This document shows, piece by piece, positions 24,601-30,526 of a stretch of DNA of 30,526 nt. Within the stretch, counting starts at the first letter, position 1. The number at the start of each line of letters is the position of its first letter. This stretch comes from JBBQYA01 sp038209155. GTDB taxonomy: Bacteria; Bacteroidota; Bacteroidia; Sphingobacteriales; Sphingobacteriaceae. Where the stretch lies: NCBI GenBank assembly GCA_038209155.1, contig JBBQYA010000028.1:1-30526 (forward strand), written 5' to 3'. Both the position numbers and the translations under genes were made by a program. Below the pieces are notes generated by a model. That model saw only the letters and a program-made list of their open reading frames with translations, had not been told where the DNA came from and ran no database searches.

Positions 24601-25028
24601 AAGATGCTGTTTTGATGGAATTCAAAGCAATATCCGACCGAGGTGGAGTTTTAGGAGCCATGGAAACCATGTATCAAAGAAGTAAAATTCAAGAAGAATC
24701 TTTATACTACGAAACCTTAAAACACAATGGAGAATATCCAATTATTGGTGTTAATACTTTTCTAAATAAAAAAGGATCGCCGACTATTGTACCATCAGAA
24801 GTTATTAGAGCTACTGAAGAAGAAAAGCAATATCAAATAAAAGCATTAAGAGCATTTCAAGAAAAAAACAAAGATTTTTCAGATCAAGCACTTTTAAAAC
24901 TTCAAGAAAAAGCGATTAAAAACGAAAATATTTTTGTTGAACTTATGGATGCCTCCAAAATTTGTTCATTAGGACAAATTTCAAATGCATTGTATAAAGT
25001 TGGCGGACAATACAGAAGAAATATGTAA
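21657..25028 (+). CDS. icmF: Fused isobutyryl-CoA mutase (IcmF)
   Basis: Adenosylcobalamin-dependent mutase interconverting isobutyryl-CoA and n-butyryl-CoA (some members also act on pivalyl- or isovaleryl-CoA), with its own G-protein chaperone. It is 1123 aa, the normal size. Domain order: B12-binding ~10-140 with DGH at 23-25 (His25 the lower axial ligand), MeaI-type GTPase ~150-420 with P-loop GTGGSGKSS at 203-211 and VETSGIGQSD as switch, linker ~420-560, and mutase barrel ~560-1123 (FHYVSLGQPAHRLSTAFDSV, SVSISGYHISEAGANPISQL). The fused order B12-GTPase-mutase separates IcmF from methylmalonyl-CoA mutase. No partner genes of branched-chain degradation lie nearby. The stop is followed by a perfect 12-bp stem. 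Confidence 0.96.
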   Translation: MDIIPPYKAKNKIRFVTAASLFDGHDASINIMRRILQSSGVEVIHLGHNRSVDEVVNCAIQEDVQGIAMTSYQGGHTEYFKYMYDLLKERGAGNIKIFAGGGGVILPDEIAELQNYGIAKIYSPDDGRTMGLQGMINDMIEKCDRPFKTSLNGEIKGIMNREAKDIAAAISVAENYPDASPEFFIGIKNLIKTKKIPVLGITGTGGSGKSSLVDELVRRYLKEFNHKTIAIISVDPSKRKTGGALLGDRIRMNAINDPRVYMRSLATRQANLALSKYVQEAIDICKAADYDLIIVETSGIGQSDTEITEHCDVALYVMTPEFGAATQLEKIDMLDFADVVAINKFDKKGALDALRDVKKQYRRNHNLFEAKDSDLPIFGTMASQFNDAGMNDLYHELIKTITRKTKIEFKNDTNNVNQISGEKKYIIPPDRIRYLAEITESNKEYADWVKKQSKIAQQLFQLNGTLELITDKKSTAFAEVQNLFDHLNENLDGECKRLMREWPAQQKRYTDAEFVFKVRDKEIRQGLYFETLSHLKIPKIALPKFEAWGDILKWLLTENVPGEFPFAAGVFPLKREGEDPTRMFAGEGGPERTNKRFHYVSLGQPAHRLSTAFDSVTLYGEDPHERPDIYGKIGNSGVSIATLDDCKKLYSGFDLCNVSTSVSMTINGPAPMLLGFFLNAAIDQQCEKYIHENGLLNEVKEKIKTIYKNKNTQQPIYQGDLPKGNEGLGLLLLGVTGDEVLPLDIYEKIKERTISTVRGTVQADILKEDQAQNTCIFSTEFALRMMGDIQQYFIHHQIQNFYSVSISGYHISEAGANPISQLAFTLSNGFTFVEYYLSRGMKIDDFAPNLSFFFSNGIDPEYAVLGRVARRIWAKAIKYKYKGNDRSQKLKYHIQTSGRSLHAQEIDFNDIRTTLQALYAIYDNCNSLHTNAYDEAITTPTEESVRRAMAIQLIINRELGLAKNENPLQGSFIIEELTDLVEDAVLMEFKAISDRGGVLGAMETMYQRSKIQEESLYYETLKHNGEYPIIGVNTFLNKKGSPTIVPSEVIRATEEEKQYQIKALRAFQEKNKDFSDQALLKLQEKAIKNENIFVELMDASKICSLGQISNALYKVGGQYRRNM

Positions 25029-25031
25029 AGC

Positions 25032-25059
25032 AAGAGGAGGTTTTAATAAACCTCCTCTT
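25032..25059 (+). terminator. Hairpin after icmF
   Basis: AAGAGGAGGTTT (25032-25043) pairs perfectly with AAACCTCCTCTT (25048-25059) around a TAAT loop, starting three bases after the stop. The tail is AAAATTCTTTTC, so the T-run is imperfect, but stem strength supports termination or 3'-end protection. Confidence 0.7.
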
Positions 25060-25214
25060 AAAATTCTTTTCAATATCTAAAATATCAGTTTGATCCTCTT
25101 TAATTGATATTAATTAAAAGAAAACTCCAAAAGGATCAAAAATTAAATTAGGTTATATTTTATATTTAATTTTTATCATCTATAATTTTTTTGATTATTT
25201 AAGAAAATAAAACT
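25060..25214. other. AT-rich spacer with a wide inverted repeat
   Basis: No gene is visible. TTTGATCCT (25089-25097) and AGGATCAAA (25132-25140) form a 9-bp inverted repeat with a 34-nt loop. The rest is AT-rich and leads into the 78-bp repeat array. Confidence 0.35.
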
Positions 25215-25687
25215 TCCATAATCTTATCCCTAAGGAATGCTAGGATTATAGGAATAAAAACATTACAAAAACATTCGACCAATTAAAATCCCGAAGGGAT
25301 GATAGGATTACAGAGATGAAAGAATTACAGGAATGAAAAGATTACAAAAACATCAACCAATTAAAATCCCAAAGGGATGATATGATTATAGGAATGGCAG
25401 AATTATAAAAATGAAAGGATTAGAGATAAATCAACCAATTAAAATCCCGAAGGAACAATTATAGGGATAGTATGATTATTTAGATAACATGATTATAATA
25501 ATGAAAAGATTAGAAATAAATCAACCAATAACAACCCCGAATAGATGATAGGATTATAGGGATGACAAGATTATAGGAATGAAATGATTACAAAAAGATC
25601 AACCAATTAAAATCCCGAAGGGATGATAGGATTATTTAGATAACATGATTATAATAATGAAAAGGTTAAAGATAAATCAACCAAAAC
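25215..25687. repeat. 78-bp tandem repeat array with mini-hairpin units
   Basis: About six units. The marker TCAACCAATTAAAATCCC (first as TCGACC) starts at 25275, 25353, 25431, 25521, 25599 and, incomplete, 25677: spacings 78, 78, 90, 78 and 78. Each unit begins with CCGAAGGGAT-type sequence (ATCCC-GAA-GGGAT hairpin) and then ~17-bp subrepeats of the type GATGATAGGATTATAGG. A degraded unit starts near 25221. A second-order repeat, ATTATTTAGATAACATGATT, begins at 25475 and 25631, 156 bp apart, that is two units. No ORF spans the array. Spacers are not unique, so it is not CRISPR. Confidence 0.9.
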
Positions 25688-25689
25688 CA

Positions 25690-25714
25690 AAAAACCCCGA
25701 AAATTCGGGGCTTT
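25690..25714 (-). terminator. Intrinsic terminator of the desaturase gene
   Basis: CCCCGA (25695-25700) pairs with TCGGGG (25705-25710) around AAAT. On the - strand the stem is followed by a 6-T run, 21 bp after the stop of the desaturase gene. The + strand also has CTTTTATT after the stem, so it may act in both directions. Confidence 0.85.
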
Positions 25715-25735
25715 TATTAGTTAAAAAATCAATTT

Positions 25736-26716
25736 CTACCCGTGTATCCAGCTAAATTTATATTGCAAAGTTGGAGTTTTCATTCGCTCCGCTACTTTTA
25801 TCAATCTATCTGGCAATGCCATCAAATAATCTCTAGCTTTCTCACCTGCATCATTCAATTGCTCAATTTTTTCTATTTCCCATTCTACCAATAGAGATTT
25901 CAAAATATCGGTATAATCAGAAGCTGTATAAACCCCCAATCGCTGAGCAGCATCCGTAAAATGACCATAAGTTTCTCCAACTTTCAGACCCATCTCTCTA
26001 AGATAATGCGCTGGCATCACAATCTTTTTTCTCATCATATCTTCTAATGCCAACATCATTTCGTTTGGATCCACTTCAAAAATCTTAGTCACAAATGATT
26101 TATAAGCTTTCGCATGTCTATTTTCATCAGCTGCAATTTGACCACAAATTTTCGCTAATAAATTATCTCCATCTTGTTTTGCAAATTGCGCCACTCTTCT
26201 ATGCGATACGTTAGTTGCCATTTCCTGAAAACTAGTGTAGACAAAATTACGATAAGGATCTCTGCCAGTTTGAATATCAAATCCATCAGCAATCAAAAAC
26301 TGAGTAGAAGTTTCCATTTTTGCCATATCTACCCTTCCAGACAAATACAAATATTTATTAAGCAAATCCCCATGTCGATTTTCCTCTGCACTCCATCCTC
26401 TTACCCATTTTATCCACCCACTATCTTCCGACCGATCTGCATAATCTAATGCAAACAACCAAGATTCATAGGTAGGTAAAGCCTCTTCGGTAATCGTATC
26501 ACCGATGAGCACGGCCATTAAATCATACGATAAATCTTTTGCTCTTTCTTGTAATTGCTTAACTTCTTTAAAGAAATTATCTTTGCTTGAATCTGGCAAA
26601 AAATCTGCTGGCTGCCAATTATCATCTATTTGTTTTAAATATTCAGGCATCGCCTCTAGCAAATAATTGCTAACGTGATTCATTACTTCTGCTCTCGAAA
26701 CTTTTGATAGGATCAT
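25736..26716 (-). CDS. Acyl-[acyl-carrier-protein] desaturase
   Basis: Soluble diiron desaturase that introduces a cis double bond (usually delta-9) into acyl-ACP, giving unsaturated membrane lipids. It is 326 aa, the usual size. Diiron ligands: the TEEALP pair (Glu77/78), EENRH at 111-115 (Glu112 and His115), Glu165 in TSFQE, and DENRH at 197-201 (Glu198 and His201). The two E-x2-H motifs and the W-x-GWSAEENRHG context identify the plant-type FA_desaturase_2 family. No membrane segment is present. A probable promoter lies 22-54 bp upstream of the ATG (TAAATTTG at 26738-26745), so it is independent of the helicase gene 100 bp upstream. It needs an electron donor (ferredoxin or flavodoxin), not encoded here. 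Confidence 0.93.
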   Translation of the reverse strand: MILSKVSRAEVMNHVSNYLLEAMPEYLKQIDDNWQPADFLPDSSKDNFFKEVKQLQERAKDLSYDLMAVLIGDTITEEALPTYESWLFALDYADRSEDSGWIKWVRGWSAEENRHGDLLNKYLYLSGRVDMAKMETSTQFLIADGFDIQTGRDPYRNFVYTSFQEMATNVSHRRVAQFAKQDGDNLLAKICGQIAADENRHAKAYKSFVTKIFEVDPNEMMLALEDMMRKKIVMPAHYLREMGLKVGETYGHFTDAAQRLGVYTASDYTDILKSLLVEWEIEKIEQLNDAGEKARDYLMALPDRLIKVAERMKTPTLQYKFSWIHG

Positions 26717-26737
26717 CTAATCTTTTTTTTTAATCGG

Positions 26738-26770
26738 CAAATTTACCATTTATATCCAAATACAGCGAAA
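26738..26770 (-). promoter_or_regulatory. Bacteroidota-type promoter for the desaturase
   Basis: On the - strand TAAATTTG (26745 to 26738) matches TAnnTTTG. A -33-like TTTC (26770 to 26767) lies 21 bp upstream, one mismatch from TTTG. The ATG is 21 bp downstream of the -7 box. Confidence 0.5.
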
Positions 26771-26816
26771 CGATTCTTAAAACCATCAAATGCCCACATT
26801 TATTCTAATATTAATT

Positions 26817-29318
26817 CTAGGAACTAGCTTTTGGCAATATTGTTTTATTAAATGCCGCCACCAATTGAATTTGAGAAAAACTAATTTCATTACCCAAAAT
26901 CGTTTTCAATTCAGTTACCGTTGCATCTTTATTGTTTTTTATACACTCTTCTATACTTTTTACTTTATCATTATCAACCACTTTATCCATCGCAATCTCC
27001 CCACTCAAAACATAATTTCCCAAATGCCCTTCAATAGTTGCTGGAGAAAAATTTCTAATTCTCGCTATTTCGTCTATTGTTTTTCCTGTTTTAAACAAAT
27101 CAAACGAAATCAATTTGCTCGGTATTTTTTCCTCCTTCACCTCTTTCTTTTTTTCTTTTCTTTCTTTTTTAATAACCAGACTATCTGCCTTTGTTTCCAG
27201 ATTATTTTGAATACAATAATTTTTGATCAATCCTAAAAACTGATCTCCATACGTCTGAATTTTCTTAGGTCCAAATCCAGAAATCTTCGATAAATCATTT
27301 TCTGTCAAAGGCAAAAAATTAGATAGATGAACTAAAGTCTCATTACTGGCAACTAGGTAAACAGGAATATCCTTTCGTTCGCAAATTTCATTTCTTAATG
27401 CTTTTAAAGACCTTAGAAGTACAGGATGAGTACTATTTAATTGGGCATTATTCTCACTCGCTCCTGCATAAGCATTCACTCTAAACTCAGGAACTAAAAA
27501 TTTATTCTTTAGCTTAAAATACTCCTCAATAGAAAACGAATTCCTATTTTCAGTCATCAAAAAATTCTTTTGAGCCAAAGCAGCAAAAAGCGTTCTCATC
27601 TCATCATTGAAACTTTGAGCCAACATTTTACTATCCGTTGTCACCCTACTGTTTTTCAACAGATCTATCAATTGCTTGATCTCCTTAGCAAAAAACTCAG
27701 AAGCAGCCTTTATCCTATTTTGCAGATTTCCTTCCTCCCCAGCACCATTCAATCCAGCCAACTGATGTTGAAACTTCAAAGCAATCAATTGCACTTTTTC
27801 CAAACCATCTTTTATACCTTCAACATACTCGATAGAATCATTTCCAAAAGAAGATTTATTCAATTCCATATCACTCAAAACCGTATTCACCTGCCCAATC
27901 AAAACCTTAAAATCAAACAACAAACGCAAAATCTCCAATCTGAAATTCGATTTATCCACAATCAAACTCCTTTCCACATCCTCTATTGTTGGTTTTGCCG
28001 AACTATGCTGCACTATATTCAAATCACTTGTCAAGGTGTTCACATTTATCGGACTTTTCAAAATCAAACCATTTAGCGAAGTACACCTACTCAGCGCCAC
28101 ATACACTTGCCCTGGCGCAAAAGCCTTTCCAGCATCTATTATCGCTTTATCAAAAGTCAAACCCTGGCTTTTATGAATCGTAATAGCCCAAGCCAATCTC
28201 AAAGGAATCTGCTGAAAAGTCCCAACCACCGTTTCCTCAATTTTCTTAGTGGCAGAATTCACCTCATACCGTTTATTCTCCCACAAGTACGTTCCCACAT
28301 AAATAGGCTCCTTTTCGTTCACACATTCCACCACTATCTGCTCCTTATTTATTTCCTTCACCACACCTATTTTTCCATTATAATACCTCTTCTCCTTCTC
28401 CAAATCATTTTTTATAAACATTACTTTCGCACCCAATTTCAATTCCAATCGCTCATCCAAAGGATAGTTTTTCTCCGCATACTCCCCTTTCACTGTAGCC
28501 ATAAAAAAAACACTCTCCTCCTTCAACTTCTCCAATTCTTTACTATTAATCGCATCAGCAGTAGTATTATGAGTACTTAGAGTTATATAATGTTCATTTT
28601 CCGCAGGCACAAAATTGGGTTGATAGCAACTCTCCAACAACCTCAGACCCTTTACACTCAAATTATTATTCCGCACCTCATTCAGCAAATCAATAAAATC
28701 CTGATTACTCTGTCTATAAATTTTATCCAACTCTATATATACCGGAGCCTCATTCAACATCACCTTAGAATGAAAAAAATAAGTACTTCGATATATCAAA
28801 GAGAGTAATCGCCATTCATGCTCATTAGCCACAGGCGAAAGTTGATACAAATCACCAATCAATAAAACCTGCACCCCACCAAAAGATTCATTCGGCCTAA
28901 ATCGATAATACCTCAACATCACATCGATAGCATCCAACACATCACACCTCACCATACTTATCTCATCTATAATTAGAAGCTCCAACTCCTGAAAAATCTT
29001 TCTTCGAGTCGCATTAATCTTCAATTTAGAAATCAAATCATTCCTACCATTCGTAGCAAAGCCATTCAAATTGTTTTGCTTATCGATCAAAAAAGGTTCA
29101 AAAGGCAAAGAAAAAAATGAATGAATTGTAGACCCGCCAGCATTGATCGCCGCCACCCCAGTCGGAGCCACTATCGCCGTTTGTTTCGGAGTGTTCTTTT
29201 TTATTTCACGAAGAAAAGTAGTCTTACCCGTACCAGCCTTCCCCGTCAAAAATATAGACCGATTAGTACTATTGATAAAATCCGTAGCCAATTCAAACGC
29301 AAGAGTAGAAGTTTCCAT
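26817..29318 (-). CDS. PIF1-like helicase with HRDC and C-terminal HTH domains
   Basis: Superfamily 1B DNA helicase, 833 aa, probably acting on replication or recombination intermediates or G-quadruplexes, by family. Walker A GKAGTGKTT is at 26-34, motif Ia APTGVAAINAGGSTIHSFF at ~51-69, Walker B LLIIDEISMV at 114-123, motif III LIGDLYQLSPV at ~153-163, and motif VI WAITIHKSQGLTFDKA at ~380-395. An HRDC domain follows at ~640-715 (LRSLKALRNEICERKDIPVYL to GFGPKKIQTYG). A charged Lys/Glu linker leads to a helix-turn-helix (RQC-like, ~735-833: SFDLFKTGKTIDEIARIRNF). This PIF1-HRDC-HTH layout is common in Bacteroidota. Several long + strand frames inside it are shadows. Confidence 0.92.
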   Translation of the reverse strand: METSTLAFELATDFINSTNRSIFLTGKAGTGKTTFLREIKKNTPKQTAIVAPTGVAAINAGGSTIHSFFSLPFEPFLIDKQNNLNGFATNGRNDLISKLKINATRRKIFQELELLIIDEISMVRCDVLDAIDVMLRYYRFRPNESFGGVQVLLIGDLYQLSPVANEHEWRLLSLIYRSTYFFHSKVMLNEAPVYIELDKIYRQSNQDFIDLLNEVRNNNLSVKGLRLLESCYQPNFVPAENEHYITLSTHNTTADAINSKELEKLKEESVFFMATVKGEYAEKNYPLDERLELKLGAKVMFIKNDLEKEKRYYNGKIGVVKEINKEQIVVECVNEKEPIYVGTYLWENKRYEVNSATKKIEETVVGTFQQIPLRLAWAITIHKSQGLTFDKAIIDAGKAFAPGQVYVALSRCTSLNGLILKSPINVNTLTSDLNIVQHSSAKPTIEDVERSLIVDKSNFRLEILRLLFDFKVLIGQVNTVLSDMELNKSSFGNDSIEYVEGIKDGLEKVQLIALKFQHQLAGLNGAGEEGNLQNRIKAASEFFAKEIKQLIDLLKNSRVTTDSKMLAQSFNDEMRTLFAALAQKNFLMTENRNSFSIEEYFKLKNKFLVPEFRVNAYAGASENNAQLNSTHPVLLRSLKALRNEICERKDIPVYLVASNETLVHLSNFLPLTENDLSKISGFGPKKIQTYGDQFLGLIKNYCIQNNLETKADSLVIKKERKEKKKEVKEEKIPSKLISFDLFKTGKTIDEIARIRNFSPATIEGHLGNYVLSGEIAMDKVVDNDKVKSIEECIKNNKDATVTELKTILGNEISFSQIQLVAAFNKTILPKASS

Positions 29319-29853
29319 AAGTCAAAATCTTTAGTGTAAGTTTAATTTTAGGTCAACCAAAAGCAACAAAATACGCCAAAGCTTTTCCACCTAATAAAAC
29401 AAAGCATTTTCAATCACATTTCGATAAATTATTTTATGGTCAAAAACATTATTTCCAATCAAATAGTTGCAACATACTTCTACATTAAGAACAATAAAAA
29501 CCAAAACTCATCATCCACAAATCCCCAAACTTCACCACCCAAATCTCAAAACCAAATATATCCTTAAAATCTAACTCATTCAATCCATGAAAATAAGAGT
29601 TGCAGTGTTTCTTTATTCGTATTGGCTTTGTTAATTTAATATCTCCATTTATTTAGCCTGTAACGGTAAAAACATATTTTCCTAATGAACTAAACATTTA
29701 CATTTCCTCAACTATTTTATTTTTGTTGGTATTTATATTTTTTTAAAATAGTAAAACCCTGTTATATTTTAAATACTTTGACTTTTTAATATATAATCAC
29801 TACTATCATATTAATTATTTATTGTTCAATTCTTTTATTACTTATTATAATTA
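29319..29853. other. AT-rich gene-free spacer
   Basis: About 535 bases upstream of the helicase gene on the right. I see no ORF with protein-like content, no clear -7/-33 pair, and no repeat or strong hairpin. It may hold the helicase promoter. Confidence 0.4.
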
Positions 29854-30061
29854 TTAGTAATCCATTAGAAGGATTTTACTTAGACCCACCACCACGCTAC
29901 TACCAAACTTACTTTTTAGCGCATTCCACCGATCATTCCAACACATCATCCCACTACACATCGCTGTCGGGCTATCCACTCCAATCTTTTTGCGAAAAGC
30001 AAAAAGGATTTCCGCTTCTATCCCTAATGCAAAAAATCCCATCCATCTCATTCACGCCACT
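29854..30061 (-). other. GC-richer hairpin element near the rRNA operon
   Basis: This island is richer in G+C than its flanks. A perfect stem CTTTTTGC (29986-29993) / GCAAAAAG (29999-30006) has loop GAAAA. A 65-codon frame on the - strand (RWMGFFALGIEAEILFAF and onward) spans it, but the composition is not convincing as protein. From memory, similar sequence (AAAGGATTTCC followed by TATCCCTAA next to a GATAGCCCGAC segment) recurs between genes in many Bacteroidota genomes, which would make it a dispersed non-coding element. I cannot verify this here. Confidence 0.45.
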
Positions 30062-30123
30062 TTGTTTATAAAACATATCACACTGTATTTAAAAACAAAT
30101 TATCCCCAATCCATAAAATTACC

Positions 30124-30175
30124 ACCGTCAACCAGAAATCTAGCGCCGTCAACCAGAAACCTAGCTCCGTCAACC
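30124..30175. repeat. 21-bp direct repeat, 2.5 copies
   Basis: Two 21-bp units, 30124-30144 and 30145-30165, both of the form xCCGTCAACCAGAAAyCTAGC, followed by a partial unit TCCGTCAACC (30166-30175). The + frame through them (APSTRNL repeated) is not a gene. Confidence 0.9.
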
Positions 30176-30380
30176 TTACCACTTTTAAACCTTTAAACCT
30201 TCTAACCTTCTAACCTTTTAACTTCCCAACTTTACAACCTTCCAACTTTAAAACCTTTAAACCTTCCAACCTTTTAACTTCCCAACTTTACAACCTTCCA
30301 ACTTTCCAACCTTCCAACCATAATCCCAACCACACCATTAACCATTTATCATTAACCATTAACAATTAACCATTAACAAT
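30176..30380. repeat. Compound simple-repeat array (AACCTTCCAACTTT and ATTAACC types)
   Basis: From 30176 to ~30320 degenerate 10-11 bp units (AACCTTCCAAC, AACTTTACA) are arranged in a longer tandem repeat of 56 bp (CTTTTAACTTCCCAACTTTA at ~30215 and again at ~30271). From ~30336 to 30380 the unit changes to 7 bp (ATTAACC, ATTAACA). No coding potential is seen. Such pyrimidine-rich arrays are common in Bacteroidota intergenic DNA. Confidence 0.85.
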
Positions 30381-30390
30381 CGGTTTAAAA

Positions 30391-30421
30391 CAAAAAAACC
30401 CATAGCTTAAGGCTACGGGTT
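30391..30421 (-). terminator. Intrinsic terminator of the rRNA operon
   Basis: On the - strand AACCCGTAGC (30421 to 30412), loop of 5 nt, GCTATGGGTT (30406 to 30397) with one G-U pair, followed by a T-run (30396-30392). It lies about 40 bp after the 3' end of the 5S rRNA. Confidence 0.85.
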
Positions 30422-30463
30422 AGATATTCTTGATTCTATTCAGAATCTTTTTACTAATAAAAT

Positions 30464-30526
30464 TCGGCAACGACCTACTCTCCCACCTGTTACGGCAGTA
30501 CCATTGGCGCTGATGGGCTTAACTTC
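30464..30526 (-). rRNA. rrf: 5S ribosomal RNA, 3' part (runs off the window)
   Basis: Read on the - strand the edge contains GAAGTTAAGCCCATCAGC, then GGTACTGCCG, then GTGGGAGAGTAGGTCG and TTGCC, the conserved loop and helix IV-V region and 3' end of bacterial 5S rRNA. The 5' half is beyond the window edge, and 23S and 16S rRNA are expected upstream of it. The exact 3' end is estimated at 30464. Confidence 0.9.

Noticed and set aside
25215..25687. Possible CRISPR array
   Set aside because: Units are 78 bp, imperfect and without unique spacers; there are no cas genes nearby.
27570..28808. Several + strand frames of 60-170 aa inside the helicase gene
   Set aside because: They are antisense shadows of a gene with all SF1 helicase motifs intact; their composition (Ser, Gln, His, Leu rich) is not protein-like.
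29990..30196. + strand 68 aa frame ending in APSTRNL repeats
   Set aside because: It is produced by reading the 21-bp non-coding repeat; no start context and no similarity to a known protein.
30330..30380. Telomere-like ATTAACC repeats as a chromosome end
   Set aside because: The 7-bp repeat is short and degenerate and is followed by an ordinary terminator and rRNA operon.

Overview
The window is AT-rich chromosomal DNA from a member of the Bacteroidota. The evidence is: type IX secretion (T9SS) C-terminal sorting tails on secreted proteins; promoters of the Bacteroidota type (-7 TAnnTTTG) with few visible Shine-Dalgarno sites; Bacteroidota-restricted families (HYC_CC_PP, DUF3347, Met-rich DUF6799-like protein); and a fused isobutyryl-CoA mutase IcmF. 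I cannot name the genus from the sequence.

Positions 1-9981 hold a copper homeostasis/resistance island, all on the + strand: an AraC-type regulator with a CxxC metal-binding-like N-terminus, an HMA-MauE membrane protein, a 16-Cys four-helix-bundle copper store (Csp type), an HYC_CC_PP protein, an HMA-DUF3347 lipoprotein-like or periplasmic protein, a Met-rich HMBD protein, an unlisted 36-residue membrane peptide, a lone HMA protein that has lost its second Cys, a CPH-type (P1B-3) copper ATPase, a multicopper oxidase with a CopB-like C-terminal barrel segment, a DUF3703 protein and a SAM methyltransferase. Together these suggest sensing, cytosolic buffering, export across the inner membrane, and periplasmic chelation or oxidation.

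Positions 10003-16883 are on the - strand: scpA preceded by a tandem array. A full-length T9SS cargo gene (533 aa) is followed by three near-identical 424-432 aa paralogues (repeat unit about 1.57 kb). The paralogues lack the sorting tail. Two of them are followed by an out-of-frame 60-residue remnant of exactly that tail, and the tail is nearly identical to the intact one in the 533 aa gene.

Positions 17213-25028 hold a thermolysin-like (M4) T9SS-secreted protease, a YkuK-type RNase H-like protein, a TIGR01212 radical SAM protein (- strand) and icmF.

Positions 25029-30526 hold a 78-bp-period tandem repeat array, an acyl-ACP desaturase and a PIF1-like helicase with HRDC and HTH domains (both - strand), then a gene-poor 1.1 kb with a hairpin-bearing element and several simple-repeat arrays. 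At the right edge lie the terminator and the 3' part of a 5S rRNA, the end of an rRNA operon on the - strand.
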